Source: Muribaculaceae bacterium (GTDB lineage Bacteria > Bacteroidota > Bacteroidia > Bacteroidales > Muribaculaceae). Taken from it: a DNA stretch of 64,000 bases. Below, in pieces: positions 17,258 through 26,573 of the stretch. The notes beneath the pieces are model-generated. The model saw nothing but the letters and a program-made list of their open reading frames with translations, was not told where the DNA came from and made no database searches. The position numbers were made by a program, and so were the translations under genes. The stretch is taken from contig VSPE01000009.1 of assembly GCA_009775225.1 (NCBI GenBank), positions 10,131-74,130 of the forward strand, read 5' to 3'. The first letter of the stretch is position 1. Each line of letters starts with the position of its first letter.

Positions 17258-18367
17258 ATGACTGCACATGACAAGCCGCGGAGCGTACGACGCCAGATTG
17301 TCACCTCACTGTCGCACCTCTTGTTTATCGTCATCATCTTTGTATTGCCCGAGTTGGTGATGGCAATTGCCATGCCGCACCGCCACCACTTTGCCTTCTA
17401 CCCTGGTTTCTATTTCAAGACGCTGATATTCATTACGGCGTTCTATCTGAACTATTTCCTTATTATCGACCGAACGATTGGCCGCAGCGACCGTGGCCGC
17501 AGTATCATAAATTTTGTGCTGCTTAATCTGCTTGTAATCGCGGCAGGTCTCACTATGAGCTATCTTGTATCCCGCTTCATGTATCCGTCCCGACCGCCAA
17601 GAGCCGGAGTGGTGGTGACGGTATGGTCGCAGATGCTCAAGACGGCATCGCTGTTGCTGCGCGATGCCGTTATGCTCATCCTTACCATAGGTCTTTCGGT
17701 GGCCTTGCGACTGTCGGTTAAATGGAAGGATATCGACAGGCAGAAGCAGGAATTGCTTGCAAACCAACGAGCTACTGAGCTTGATAGCCTCAAGAACCAG
17801 CTTAATCCTCATTTCCTGTTCAATTCGCTCAATACAATCTACGCTCTTGTCGACATCAGCCCCGATGATGCCCGCAAGGCACTTCACCGCCTTTCGGGCC
17901 TTCTGCGATATATGCTCTACGAGGATGTGCGCACCGTGAGACTGCGGCAGGAGGCCGACTTTATCGATAATTATGTGGCTCTGATGCGTCTGCGCCTGTC
18001 GAACCGCGAGGTAGTAGTGGATGTGGAGCTTGGCGACAATGATGATGCGCCTGTGCCTCCGCTGCTTTTTATACCGCTGATAGAAAATGCGTTCAAATAT
18101 GGTACCCAGTCGCAGGACTACGAACCTGTGTACATCTCGCTCAAGGCCGGAGCAGACACTGTGGTGTGCCGTACGCGCAATTCGTTTACAATAGGCGGCA
18201 ATGCTCCCGACGGCGAGCGCTCGTCGGGCATCGGGCTTGCAAACCTGCGTCGCCGCCTGCATCTTATTTACGGCAGCGCTGCCTCGTTCTCGACATCGAC
18301 GGAAGGCAATACTTTTACCGCCGAGCTTGTACTGCCTCTTTCAAAGCGTTATAATTCAGAGCGATGA
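17258..18367 (+). CDS. LytS/YehU-type sensor histidine kinase
   Basis: Membrane kinase of 369 residues in the His_kinase (LytS/YehU) family. Four hydrophobic segments occupy about residues 20-150 (LLFIVIIFVLPELVMAIAM, TLIFITAFYLNYFLI, FVLLNLLVIAAGLTMSYLV, DAVMLILTIGLSVALRL). The phospho-acceptor box LKNQLNPHFLFNSLNT carries His at about 185, and the ATPase lobe shows LIENAFKYG and GIGLANLRRRL. The start at 17258 follows a -7 box. It overlaps the response regulator gene by four bases (ATGA), so the two are translationally coupled. The signal sensed is unknown. Confidence 0.9.
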   Translation: MTAHDKPRSVRRQIVTSLSHLLFIVIIFVLPELVMAIAMPHRHHFAFYPGFYFKTLIFITAFYLNYFLIIDRTIGRSDRGRSIINFVLLNLLVIAAGLTMSYLVSRFMYPSRPPRAGVVVTVWSQMLKTASLLLRDAVMLILTIGLSVALRLSVKWKDIDRQKQELLANQRATELDSLKNQLNPHFLFNSLNTIYALVDISPDDARKALHRLSGLLRYMLYEDVRTVRLRQEADFIDNYVALMRLRLSNREVVVDVELGDNDDAPVPPLLFIPLIENAFKYGTQSQDYEPVYISLKAGADTVVCRTRNSFTIGGNAPDGERSSGIGLANLRRRLHLIYGSAASFSTSTEGNTFTAELVLPLSKRYNSER

Positions 18368-19095
18368 GTGTTACGGTGAAATGTATTGTGGTCGATGACG
18401 AGCCGTTGGCAGCAAAGCTTATAAGCACCTATGTAGAGCGGACACCGTTCCTCGAGCTTGCAGGGGTGGCGCATGATGCCGAGGAGGCCATGCGTCTGCT
18501 TGACGAAAACACCGATACGGCGCTGCTGTTCCTCGACATACGCATGCCGCGTCTTTCGGGTATGCAGCTTGCACGGTTGCTGCCGGCGGGGCTTAAGGTG
18601 GTGTTTACCACAGCCTATGCCGACTATGCTGTCGACGGGTTCCGCGTAGGAGCGGTGGACTATCTGCTTAAACCTGTGAGCTATGAGGAGTTTCTGGCAG
18701 CGGCGAGCCGCGTGCGAGATTCCGTAGTCCTTGAGCAGAGGGCGACCGCCACGCTGAGCAGCGAGGGCAGGGGGGCGCGGACGTCGTTCCTTACGGTTAA
18801 AAGCGAGTACAGGCTGCTGCGCCTGCCACTCGACGATATACTGTATATAGAAGGTCTTAAAGACTATGTAAAGATATGTCTCGCCGGCGAGAGCAAGCCC
18901 GTGCTGACGCTGATGAGCATGAAGACACTGGAGGAGACGCTTCCGGCTCCGTTGTTTATGCGAGTGCATCGCTCGTATATCGTCAATACCGACAAGGTGC
19001 GGCTCATAGAACGAAACTCTATTATTCTGGGTGACAAATGTATACCTGTCGGTGAGAGTTATCGCCGCAGCTTTTTTGCGGTGCTTGAGGGCTGA
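18364..19095 (+). CDS. LytTR-family response regulator
   Basis: Response regulator of 243 residues paired with the kinase it overlaps. The receiver domain has VVDDEP, phospho-acceptor D58 in LFLDIRMPRLSG and the conserved Lys in YLLKPVSYEEF. The C-terminal LytTR DNA-binding domain (about 140-240) shows DILYIEGLKDYVKI and MRVHRSYIVN. LytTR regulators usually act on a few target operons through imperfect direct repeats; a target cannot be assigned from the window. Confidence 0.92.
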   Translation: MSVTVKCIVVDDEPLAAKLISTYVERTPFLELAGVAHDAEEAMRLLDENTDTALLFLDIRMPRLSGMQLARLLPAGLKVVFTTAYADYAVDGFRVGAVDYLLKPVSYEEFLAAASRVRDSVVLEQRATATLSSEGRGARTSFLTVKSEYRLLRLPLDDILYIEGLKDYVKICLAGESKPVLTLMSMKTLEETLPAPLFMRVHRSYIVNTDKVRLIERNSIILGDKCIPVGESYRRSFFAVLEG

Positions 19096-19256
19096 GGTTC
19101 GCTTACGGAGTCGGTCTGATAATCAATGCAGGTACTCTCCATTAGCCTCGGCCCTTGTCGGTGCGCGTACTTGCGATTGCGAACGTTAAAAGCGTTAAAA
19201 GTGTGAGACTGCGCGTTTTTTTATGTGAATTATAGTTATATATGCAAAAGTTTCGC

Positions 19257-19264
19257 TAATTTTG
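19257..19264 (+). promoter_or_regulatory. -7 box (TAATTTTG) upstream of the interrupted lipoprotein gene
   Basis: TAATTTTG predicts a transcript start near 19270, upstream of the ATG at 19328. The remainder of 19096-19327 shows no gene; it has an A/T-rich stretch after repeated GCGTTAAAAG-like motifs and no convincing terminator. Confidence 0.5.
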
Positions 19265-19420
19265 CAGCTGTAATAATTGGGCTTTCCAATATTCATCTAA
19301 CCGAAATAATAAACCATCGTAATTTATATGTATCACTCCCTACCCCGTTACTGTGTGTAGTCGTTTTGCTCCGCAGCCCTCACACTCGGTCTCGCATCGT
19401 GTATCGACCACGACTATGAT

Positions 19421-21100
19421 TTGTCGGAAGATATCGATATGACTGTGAATGTAGGTGGTCAGCTTATCACAATTCCCTCAAGCAACACAGAGCTGATTAC
19501 ACTTTACGACATTCTCGAACTTGACAGCGAAAGTTCAATCAAAGAAGTAGAGCATCAGGGCGACTATGGCCTAAATGTCGGCGATTATGTGCTTCTGCAG
19601 GCCGGCAGCTCCACCCCGGCCGAATACAAAATCAATGTTGTGGAAATAAGCCGTCGCCCGAAAAGTACAGGCGAAATCGCAGTACCCCGCTTTGTAAATG
19701 CCGGTTCCGACCGCGTTACCGAGCATGCCGGGCCGATTGTGAACGGTGTAAATCTTAGCGACGATGAAGTGGACCGCCAGCTCGTACAGCTTCACCGTGC
19801 CAAGATGGATGTCGAAATGGACTTTAACGTGGAATATATATCTGCATCGGGATATGACGGCGATGCCATTATCGACCGTGGCTTCAAGGCTGTATTCCCC
19901 GAAAACTGGACTGTGGAAGTGCTCTCGCCTTCGTATCTCACTGTTACCGACGGTCATATCGTGACATTCGGCCGCGATGTCGTAATCCGTCCGAACGCTC
20001 CCTTCAAAGCCGCTATCCGCATTACCGCCATGGACTTTGAAAATCTTCCCGCCGGTCAGGGTCTCTATGCTCCGGGCCACTTCAAAGTCAATTCCGACAT
20101 CGTTTCGGAGGGTACTGTGTCGCTGCTCTCAAGCGCTTCGTTCCCCGTTGGCGCCACAGCCGACCTCTCGCTCCGCACCAGTGTAGAGATTTCTAAGGCC
20201 GACATTCTCGAGGTGACAGGTGTGGTAAATCCCGAGATTAATGTAAGCAGTACCTCGTTCGAGATTACCGACATTCCCGAGTTCCTTGACGACTACAGCA
20301 ACAGACTCGACATCCTGAACCCGCGAATAAATTTCGTAGTTACCAACAATTCGCCTCTTACACTCGATGTCGACGGTGTGCTTACGGCTTACAAATCGGG
20401 TAAGGAGCCTGTGGATTGCCCCATTGGCGCCCCCTACGGCACCGGCGCTATCACCGTGCCTCCCATGTCTACCACAGCTTTCGTAATATCGCGTGAGCCT
20501 GTTCCGAGCAACGAGTATGTAAATATCGTGGTGAGCGGTCTCGGCGACATTATCAGCACTATCCCCGACGAAATCGTGTTCGACAATGTGAACTGTACCG
20601 CCCGTCAGGTTCCCGTGACATTCGAGCTTGGTACAAACAACACATTCAATGCCATTTACGACGCGATAATACCCCTTGCGTTCGGCTCCGAGATGGAACT
20701 ACACTATACCCACGAAGACGACGGCTGGGACAGCGACCTGGAGAAATATAACTTCGACACCGTAGAGATAAGCATAGATGCTGTAAACTCCGTGCCCCTC
20801 TTTATGGTTCCCACCGTTACGGCGCTGGGCATTAATTCGGTAGATGTTGAAATTGAAGGTACTGTGGCCGCCGGTACGCTCGATGCCCCCTCGACCTCGC
20901 CTCTCAAAATCACCCTTCGCTCCAAAGGCAGCAGCCTTGAGGGTCTCGACGGCATAGCTATCGACTTCCAGGCAACGGCCAAAAACCCCGTCACCGGCCA
21001 GGCCATGACAGGTGTTAACCTCAACGCGGCTCAGGCTCTTAAACTCGACAATATCACTATCCGCATCATCGGCGGCATAACCATAGACCTCAACGACTAA
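19421..21100 (+). CDS. Putative surface lipoprotein of unknown function; signal peptide interrupted by an in-frame TAG
   Basis: A 559-residue body with repeated beta-sandwich-like segments and many conserved polar turns; I recognise no named family. In frame upstream, codons encode a lipoprotein signal tail ending LTLGLASCIDHDYDLSED, with the lipobox LASC, and an ATG at 19328 after the promoter. Codon 11 from that ATG (19358-19360) is TAG, so the leader and the body are separated. The coordinates given start at the first possible initiation codon after the stop (TTG), which would skip the lipobox. It may be a pseudogene, a sequencing error, or a recoded or variable start. The DUF5723 gene follows 2 bases after the stop, so the two form an operon. 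Confidence 0.6.
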   Translation: MSEDIDMTVNVGGQLITIPSSNTELITLYDILELDSESSIKEVEHQGDYGLNVGDYVLLQAGSSTPAEYKINVVEISRRPKSTGEIAVPRFVNAGSDRVTEHAGPIVNGVNLSDDEVDRQLVQLHRAKMDVEMDFNVEYISASGYDGDAIIDRGFKAVFPENWTVEVLSPSYLTVTDGHIVTFGRDVVIRPNAPFKAAIRITAMDFENLPAGQGLYAPGHFKVNSDIVSEGTVSLLSSASFPVGATADLSLRTSVEISKADILEVTGVVNPEINVSSTSFEITDIPEFLDDYSNRLDILNPRINFVVTNNSPLTLDVDGVLTAYKSGKEPVDCPIGAPYGTGAITVPPMSTTAFVISREPVPSNEYVNIVVSGLGDIISTIPDEIVFDNVNCTARQVPVTFELGTNNTFNAIYDAIIPLAFGSEMELHYTHEDDGWDSDLEKYNFDTVEISIDAVNSVPLFMVPTVTALGINSVDVEIEGTVAAGTLDAPSTSPLKITLRSKGSSLEGLDGIAIDFQATAKNPVTGQAMTGVNLNAAQALKLDNITIRIIGGITIDLND

Positions 21101-21102
21101 CA

Positions 21103-22593
21103 ATGAAATTTTCAAAACTTATCATAGCAGTGGTCGCGGCTTCGGGTTTCATTGCCGCCCACGCGCAGGAAGCGCCTCGCACGGCTTACTTCCTTGACGG
21201 ATATTCTTACCGCCACGAGCTTAACCCCGCATTCATGGGCGAGCGCAACTACGTGTCTATCCCCATGCTCGGCAACTATGACATATCGTTGTTCTCCAAT
21301 GTGGGTGTGAATACGTTCCTTTACCCGGTCAACGACCCTGCATCGAAGTATAAGCTCACCACCTTCCTCAGTCCTACCGTCGATGCCAACACCTTCCTCG
21401 ACAAGCTCAACAAGAACAACCACATCAACGCCAACATCGACATCACCGTACTGTCGCTGGGCTTCAAGGCGTTCAAGGGTTTCAACACGCTCTCGGTAGG
21501 TGTGCACACCGACATGGGAATTAACCTGCCCAAAGACTTCTTCCGCTTCATGAAGATAGGTCAGGACGGCGACAATACCCACTATAACTTCAAGGATATC
21601 AAAGCTAATGCCACCGCTTACGGTGAAATTGCCCTTGGTCACAGCCACCGTATCAACCAGAAGCTTACCATTGGCGCCAAGCTCAAGTTCCTCGTGGGTC
21701 TCGGCAATATCTCGGCGCATATCACCGACATGGACGTGCGCATGGGTCCCGACGCGTGGATAGTGAATGCCCGCGGTAAAATGGAGATGGCTGCCGGCGC
21801 AGGTCTCAAGCTCCCCACCAAGGCCGAGTCGGGTGCCGAATACGACACACCATCCGATGCTGACCTCGTGGACTGGGATAACATGGACTATGACAGCTTC
21901 GGTATTGCCGGCTATGGCCTCGGCGTAGACCTCGGTGCCACATATCAGCTCCTCCCCGACCTCCAGCTCTCGGCTGCTATAAATGACTTCGGTTTTATGA
22001 ACTGGCAGCACTCCTACCTAGCCGAAACCGGGAACAAAACGTGGACATTCGATGGTTTCGACAATGTGGCAATCAAGGATACGCAGAACGATTATGAAGA
22101 AAACAAGCTCTCCGAGCAGCTCGACCGCCTTGGCGACGACTTCCAGGATATGATGAACTTTCATCGTACCAAAGGCGACGCAAGCTATACCAAGATGCTG
22201 AACGCCACCATTCGTCTTGGTGCGGAGTACAAGATGCCGTTCTACAAGAACCTCACCGGCGCTTTCCTCTTCTCTACACATATCGCCGGCTGCCAGTCGT
22301 GGACTGAAGGCCGCTTCTATGCCAACGTGAAGCCTGTCAAGTGGTTCGACGCCACTGTCAACTACGGCGCCTCGACCTATGGCTCATCGTTCGGCTGGAT
22401 GCTGAACTTTCACCCCAAAGGGTTCAACTTCTTTGTGGGCACCGACCACCAGTTCTTCCGTCTCACACCTCAGTTTGCCCCCGTAGGCCATGCCATGGCA
22501 TCGGTAAACCTTGGGTTCAACGTTACTTTCGGCTCAGGCTTTGATGCCTGCAAGCCTGGAAAGGCTTCCAAAAAGAAGGTTGCGAAGAAGTAA
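21103..22593 (+). CDS. DUF5723 family outer-membrane protein
   Basis: A 496-residue exported protein. The signal peptide (MKFSKLIIAVVAASGFIAAHAQ) is followed by ELNPAFMGERNYVSIPMLGNYDISLFSNVGVNTFLYP, the N-terminal signature of DUF5723 proteins of Bacteroidetes, and by long alternating strands suggesting a barrel (GYGLGVDLGATYQLLPDLQLSAAINDFGF). The C-terminus is Lys-rich (KASKKKVAKK). Function unknown. It starts 2 bases after the preceding lipoprotein-like gene, and its 3' end overlaps the start region of the AraC regulator. Confidence 0.8.
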   Translation: MKFSKLIIAVVAASGFIAAHAQEAPRTAYFLDGYSYRHELNPAFMGERNYVSIPMLGNYDISLFSNVGVNTFLYPVNDPASKYKLTTFLSPTVDANTFLDKLNKNNHINANIDITVLSLGFKAFKGFNTLSVGVHTDMGINLPKDFFRFMKIGQDGDNTHYNFKDIKANATAYGEIALGHSHRINQKLTIGAKLKFLVGLGNISAHITDMDVRMGPDAWIVNARGKMEMAAGAGLKLPTKAESGAEYDTPSDADLVDWDNMDYDSFGIAGYGLGVDLGATYQLLPDLQLSAAINDFGFMNWQHSYLAETGNKTWTFDGFDNVAIKDTQNDYEENKLSEQLDRLGDDFQDMMNFHRTKGDASYTKMLNATIRLGAEYKMPFYKNLTGAFLFSTHIAGCQSWTEGRFYANVKPVKWFDATVNYGASTYGSSFGWMLNFHPKGFNFFVGTDHQFFRLTPQFAPVGHAMASVNLGFNVTFGSGFDACKPGKASKKKVAKK

Positions 22594-24961
22594 TATCACA
22601 TACAATTCATACAAGAGCGGAAGCGCCGGCCTTGTCGCCGCGCTTCTGCTTTTTCTCTTATCGGCACCTGTGTTTGCCGGTCGGGTTGTGGTGCGCTCGT
22701 ACGACACTTCCGACGGGCTTTCGCATATCCATGTGCGCGACATCTTGCAGGACTCGCAGGGCTATATGTGGTTTGCCACATGGACGGGCGTCGACCGTTT
22801 CGACGGGTACGAGTTTCTCCATTTCCGCACCTACCCCGGCGATGAAGTGAGGCTCGACAACAATCGCATAGAGCGGCTGGCGCAGTCGCCCGACGGCAGG
22901 ATACTTGTGATGACATATACACGGCGCATATATGCCCTCGATTCCGCCACAGGAGCTTTCAGCATGGCGAGTGCCGCCGACAGTACCGCTTTCGACGGCC
23001 TGCGGAAAGCGCGTCACAAGCTTTGTGAAGGGCTGAAGAATTATCCGACCGCCGGCAGCAGACGATATGTAGATGCTTCCGGCAATATGTGGCTCATCAG
23101 AAAGGAAGGGGTGGACTATGTGTCGCTCGCATCGGACGCGTTCCGTTTTGTCGACGCCACTCCTATCGACACTACAGGTGAGGATATACATGCGCTATAT
23201 GCCGCTCCCGACGGACGCTTGTGGACGGCATCGCGCGATTCGCGAGTCATGATATACGGGCCCGACGGCGCATACGAGGGCAATCTGCGTGCCGACGGCG
23301 CAGTGGTGCCCGACCCGCTCGTCGGCTGCGGCGTGCGCCCCTACGCCTTTGTGACTGACAGTCTCGGCCGTGTGTGGATGGGTACGAAGTCTGGGCAGCT
23401 ATGGGTGCTTTCGCCCCGTGGCACCGGCCGATACGACATAGACCGATATTATCAGAGCGATGCGCCAGGCGCTCTTGCCTGTGCCGATGTGTACGGCTTT
23501 GCCGCAGATGCCAAAGGCAATATCTGGCTTGCCACTTTCGGCAGAGGCGTCGCGCGTAGCTACATGGCGCCCGACGGCTCGCCGGAATTCTATTTTCCAG
23601 AGGGGCAACCGGCAGCCATAGCCCGTGCGCGACGGATGTACGCTGTGTGCGACACCCTTATGGTGGTGGCCGGTACACGCGGTGTGGCGGCGTTCAATCC
23701 TGCTGAGACGTATCCGCGGTTCGGCTGTATAGGCTCGACTACTGAGGAGCGTCTCAGCAATGAGGATATTCTCGATATATGCCCGGCAGCCGACGGTAAG
23801 GTGTATCTTGCGGCCTTCTCGGGCGGCATAGACTATGTCGGAGCTGCTTCGGAGCTTATGTCGGCCGAGCCTCGGATTTACAATCTTAACACACGCAATG
23901 TGCTTGACGCCGAGCCGGTACTGTCGGTAATACAGACTGCCGACAGCGACTTCTGGGTGGCCTCGGCGTATGCAGTCTCGCGCTATGGTAGTGGCTGGGA
24001 GCTGAAAGCCACCTACGACAGCGGCAATCTCGGCAGGCCCGTGCGCCCCACGGAGGCCAGGCCTCAGCTTATGCCCGACGGCCGTCTTGTATTCGGCCTT
24101 ACTGGTGGTCTCCTTTTTATCGAACCAGCAGCCATATCGGGCGGAGGTTTGAACGGTTTCGTTGTGACCGGCTTTGAGTACGGCTCGGAACGGTTCTGCG
24201 GGCTTGGTGCCGACAGCACTATAGTGCTGCCTCGTGGCGTGCGCGAGCTTGCCGTACATTTTGCATCTCTCGACTATGCCGGTGGCGCAAACGTGCGATA
24301 TTCCTACCGCCTCGACGACGATGCCGCCACTGTATCGCTTGGGCGCGAACGCTCGGTGCGACTGTCGTCACTACCGTCGGGCAATCATACGCTGCACGTA
24401 TACCGTACGGACGCTTATGGCTCGCGCATGCCTGGCAGTCTTGATATTAAGGTGGAAGTACCGCGTACTTGGCGTGAGGTTGCCGGCGAGCTTCTTGTGT
24501 TCTTTGCGGGCGTGTTTCTGCTTTGCATGGCAGCTTGGGCTGTGGTGAGAAGTGTGTCGCGACGCAGGCAGAGGCGTATGTTCGAGCGGTGTGTGGAGCG
24601 TGCTCTCGATGCCGCTCACGCATCGGCCGATGCTTCGCTGCCGGAAAGGATGTGTGCGTTTATAGGCGCTAACTACAGCGATGCCTCAATCAAGGCCGGG
24701 CATGTGTCGCAGGCTTTGGGTATAGGGCGCAGCGAGTTGCGTAGGGAGGTAAAGAATTATCTTGGAATGTCGCTGGAAGACTTTCTGCGCGTGGTGAGAG
24801 TGCGTGCTGCCGCGCGTATGCTCCGTGCCGGAGGCTGCACTGTGGCCGAGGTGGCGTATGCCTGCGGCTTCAGCACTCCGCAATATATGGCAATGGTTTT
24901 TAAGGATATTATGGGCTGTACGCCAAGTGATTACTCCGAGAAGGCCGGGCGCAGGCATTAG
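22544..24961 (+). CDS. Membrane-spanning regulator: beta-propeller sensor with AraC-type HTH
   Basis: About 805 residues laid out like a hybrid two-component system but without kinase or receiver domains. After a hydrophobic N-terminus (LVAALLLFLLSAPVFA) come propeller repeats (SHIHVRDILQDSQGYMWFAT, DSLGRVWMGTKSGQLW, DAKGNIWLATFGRGV), a Y_Y_Y-like domain (YSYRLDDD), one membrane helix (LLVFFAGVFLLCMAAWAVV) and a C-terminal AraC/HTH_18 domain (EVAYACGFSTPQYMAMVFKDIMGCTPSDY). Signal would pass directly from periplasm to DNA. The start is uncertain: ATG at 22544 overlaps the previous gene by 50 bases; a TTG at 22580 would give a tighter signal peptide. Confidence 0.8.
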   Translation: MPASLERLPKRRLRRSNITYNSYKSGSAGLVAALLLFLLSAPVFAGRVVVRSYDTSDGLSHIHVRDILQDSQGYMWFATWTGVDRFDGYEFLHFRTYPGDEVRLDNNRIERLAQSPDGRILVMTYTRRIYALDSATGAFSMASAADSTAFDGLRKARHKLCEGLKNYPTAGSRRYVDASGNMWLIRKEGVDYVSLASDAFRFVDATPIDTTGEDIHALYAAPDGRLWTASRDSRVMIYGPDGAYEGNLRADGAVVPDPLVGCGVRPYAFVTDSLGRVWMGTKSGQLWVLSPRGTGRYDIDRYYQSDAPGALACADVYGFAADAKGNIWLATFGRGVARSYMAPDGSPEFYFPEGQPAAIARARRMYAVCDTLMVVAGTRGVAAFNPAETYPRFGCIGSTTEERLSNEDILDICPAADGKVYLAAFSGGIDYVGAASELMSAEPRIYNLNTRNVLDAEPVLSVIQTADSDFWVASAYAVSRYGSGWELKATYDSGNLGRPVRPTEARPQLMPDGRLVFGLTGGLLFIEPAAISGGGLNGFVVTGFEYGSERFCGLGADSTIVLPRGVRELAVHFASLDYAGGANVRYSYRLDDDAATVSLGRERSVRLSSLPSGNHTLHVYRTDAYGSRMPGSLDIKVEVPRTWREVAGELLVFFAGVFLLCMAAWAVVRSVSRRRQRRMFERCVERALDAAHASADASLPERMCAFIGANYSDASIKAGHVSQALGIGRSELRREVKNYLGMSLEDFLRVVRVRAAARMLRAGGCTVAEVAYACGFSTPQYMAMVFKDIMGCTPSDYSEKAGRRH

Positions 24962-24968
24962 ACGGGGC

Positions 24969-24998
24969 TTGCCATGTGGATTTAATTTGTTAATTTTG
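24969..24998 (+). promoter_or_regulatory. Promoter: TTG-N19-TAATTTTG for the flippase gene
   Basis: TTG at 24969-24971, 19 bases, TAATTTTG at 24991-24998; the ATG follows 19 bases later. Confidence 0.6.
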
Positions 24999-25017
24999 CA
25001 TCAGTGTAGATACCGTT

Positions 25018-26454
25018 ATGAGTGGTTCGAAAGTATATAAGTGGGCCTTTATCGACCGTGTAGGCATTGCCGTCCTTAACCTTGGCGGCAATATAGTGCT
25101 TGCGCGCCTGCTCACCGAAGCCGACTTCGGTCTGCTGGCCATGATTGCCATATTTGTAGCCGTGGCCGCAGACCTTTCGAGCTGCGGCCTGTCCGACGGC
25201 ATAATACATAAGGTAAATCCCACGCGAGAGGATTATTCCACTGTTTTTGTGGCGAATACCGTCATGGGTCTCATCTTCGGCTCGGCTTTCTTCTTCGGTG
25301 CGCCTTTAATGGCGTCGTTCTTCCACCAGCCCGAGCTTCTGAATATCACGCGGGTACTCGGCGTATGCTTCTTCTTCCAGTGTATGTCGTTCACGCAGGA
25401 GACATATCTTCGCAAGCAGCTTAAAATGAAGCAGATGTGCTTCGTGAGAATTGGGGCTACAGTTTCGTCGCTCGGTCTTGGCATCACACTTGCCGTACTT
25501 GGCTACGGCTACTGGGCGCTTGTGTGCACGCAGTTGGTGCTATCGGTGTTTTTCTACGTGTACTACGTGGCCGCATCCCGGTGGTTCCCGGGTTTCAGGT
25601 TCAATGTGCGGACTTTCAAAGAGTTCTTCCGCTACGGAGCGCCCCTCATGCTGGCCTATCTCGGCAATATTGTGAGCAAGAACATCAATACCTCGGTGCT
25701 CGGCCGCTTCTACACCTCGGCGCTGTCGGGCGTTTATTATCAGGGTGCCAAGCTCGCCAATGTGCCTTTTTCGGTATCTGAGTCGTCGCTGAATATGCCG
25801 TTCTTTGTGGTGGCATCGAACGAACCCGACCCCGACCGTCGCCGCGGACTCATCCTCGGCATGATGCCAGTGATAATAGGGTTCAACGCAATCCTGCTGT
25901 TCTTCATGCTCGTGATAGCCGCACCAGGCATAGAACTGCTCTATGGCGACAAGTGGCTTGCCGCCATACCCGTATTCCGCATCCTTGCGCTGTGCGAGTT
26001 CACGGTGTGCATAAAGCTGTTCAGCCAGACTATCTGCAAGGTTTACGACCGCACGAGTTATGTGAGCCGCATAGCCGTGGTCGAGATACTTGCGCAGCTC
26101 GGGCTGCTTGCCTTGTTCTTCGACAAGGGCATACTCTGCATTGCATGGACGCAGGCCGGCGGCGTCATGATTTCCACAGCCGTGTACCTGTTCTTCTTCG
26201 CCCGTCTTACGGAGCTTTCGGCTGTGAGCATGGCCGGTATTTTCTTCTCTGTGATATGGCTTCCGGCCGTGGCGTGCGTGTTCTCGGCTGCTGCGCTGTA
26301 TACGCTTTCGGCAGTCGGCGACTTCCACGCGGTAGTGCACTGCGCTGTAGCAGGGCTTGTGTATGCCGGCGTTCTTGTGGGTATTGGCGAGGTATTCCGC
26401 CCTACGGCCTACATGCAGTGGCGCTCCCGCATTATCAAAAAAAATTGTAAGTAA
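25018..26454 (+). CDS. Oligosaccharide flippase (Wzx/polysaccharide biosynthesis family)
   Basis: Inner-membrane flippase of the MOP superfamily, 478 residues with about 12-14 membrane segments. The N-terminus SKVYKWAFIDRVGIAVLNLGGNIVLARLLTEADFGLLAM is the classic opening of Wzx/WzxC-type lipid-linked oligosaccharide flippases. It would move undecaprenyl-linked units to the periplasm. No glycosyltransferase or polymerase cluster surrounds it, which is unusual for a capsule or O-antigen flippase and leaves the substrate open. Confidence 0.85.
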   Translation: MSGSKVYKWAFIDRVGIAVLNLGGNIVLARLLTEADFGLLAMIAIFVAVAADLSSCGLSDGIIHKVNPTREDYSTVFVANTVMGLIFGSAFFFGAPLMASFFHQPELLNITRVLGVCFFFQCMSFTQETYLRKQLKMKQMCFVRIGATVSSLGLGITLAVLGYGYWALVCTQLVLSVFFYVYYVAASRWFPGFRFNVRTFKEFFRYGAPLMLAYLGNIVSKNINTSVLGRFYTSALSGVYYQGAKLANVPFSVSESSLNMPFFVVASNEPDPDRRRGLILGMMPVIIGFNAILLFFMLVIAAPGIELLYGDKWLAAIPVFRILALCEFTVCIKLFSQTICKVYDRTSYVSRIAVVEILAQLGLLALFFDKGILCIAWTQAGGVMISTAVYLFFFARLTELSAVSMAGIFFSVIWLPAVACVFSAAALYTLSAVGDFHAVVHCAVAGLVYAGVLVGIGEVFRPTAYMQWRSRIIKKNCK

Positions 26455-26512
26455 TTAATTTTACGTCTTCGGGGCGATAGATTTTACCCCGTGGAGCGTC
26501 AATTCTTTGCAG

Positions 26513-26542
26513 TTGCGAGGCCGTGACTGCTGAGTAACTTTG
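26513..26542 (+). promoter_or_regulatory. Promoter: TTG-N19-TAACTTTG for the pectin esterase gene
   Basis: TTG at 26513-26515 (another TTTG at 26506), then TAACTTTG at 26535-26542, 31 bases before the ATG at 26574. Confidence 0.6.
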
Positions 26543-26573
26543 CGGTGTAAACACATATCAATCAGTTTTCACC

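Noticed and set aside
19225..19419. 64-codon frame upstream of the interrupted lipoprotein
   Set aside because: It begins upstream of the -7 box at 19257 and is out of frame with the lipobox; it was considered as the true start but requires a frameshift.
26470..26491. CGGGG/CCCCG inverted repeat after the flippase gene
   Set aside because: Five pairs, long loop and no T run; too weak to call a terminator.
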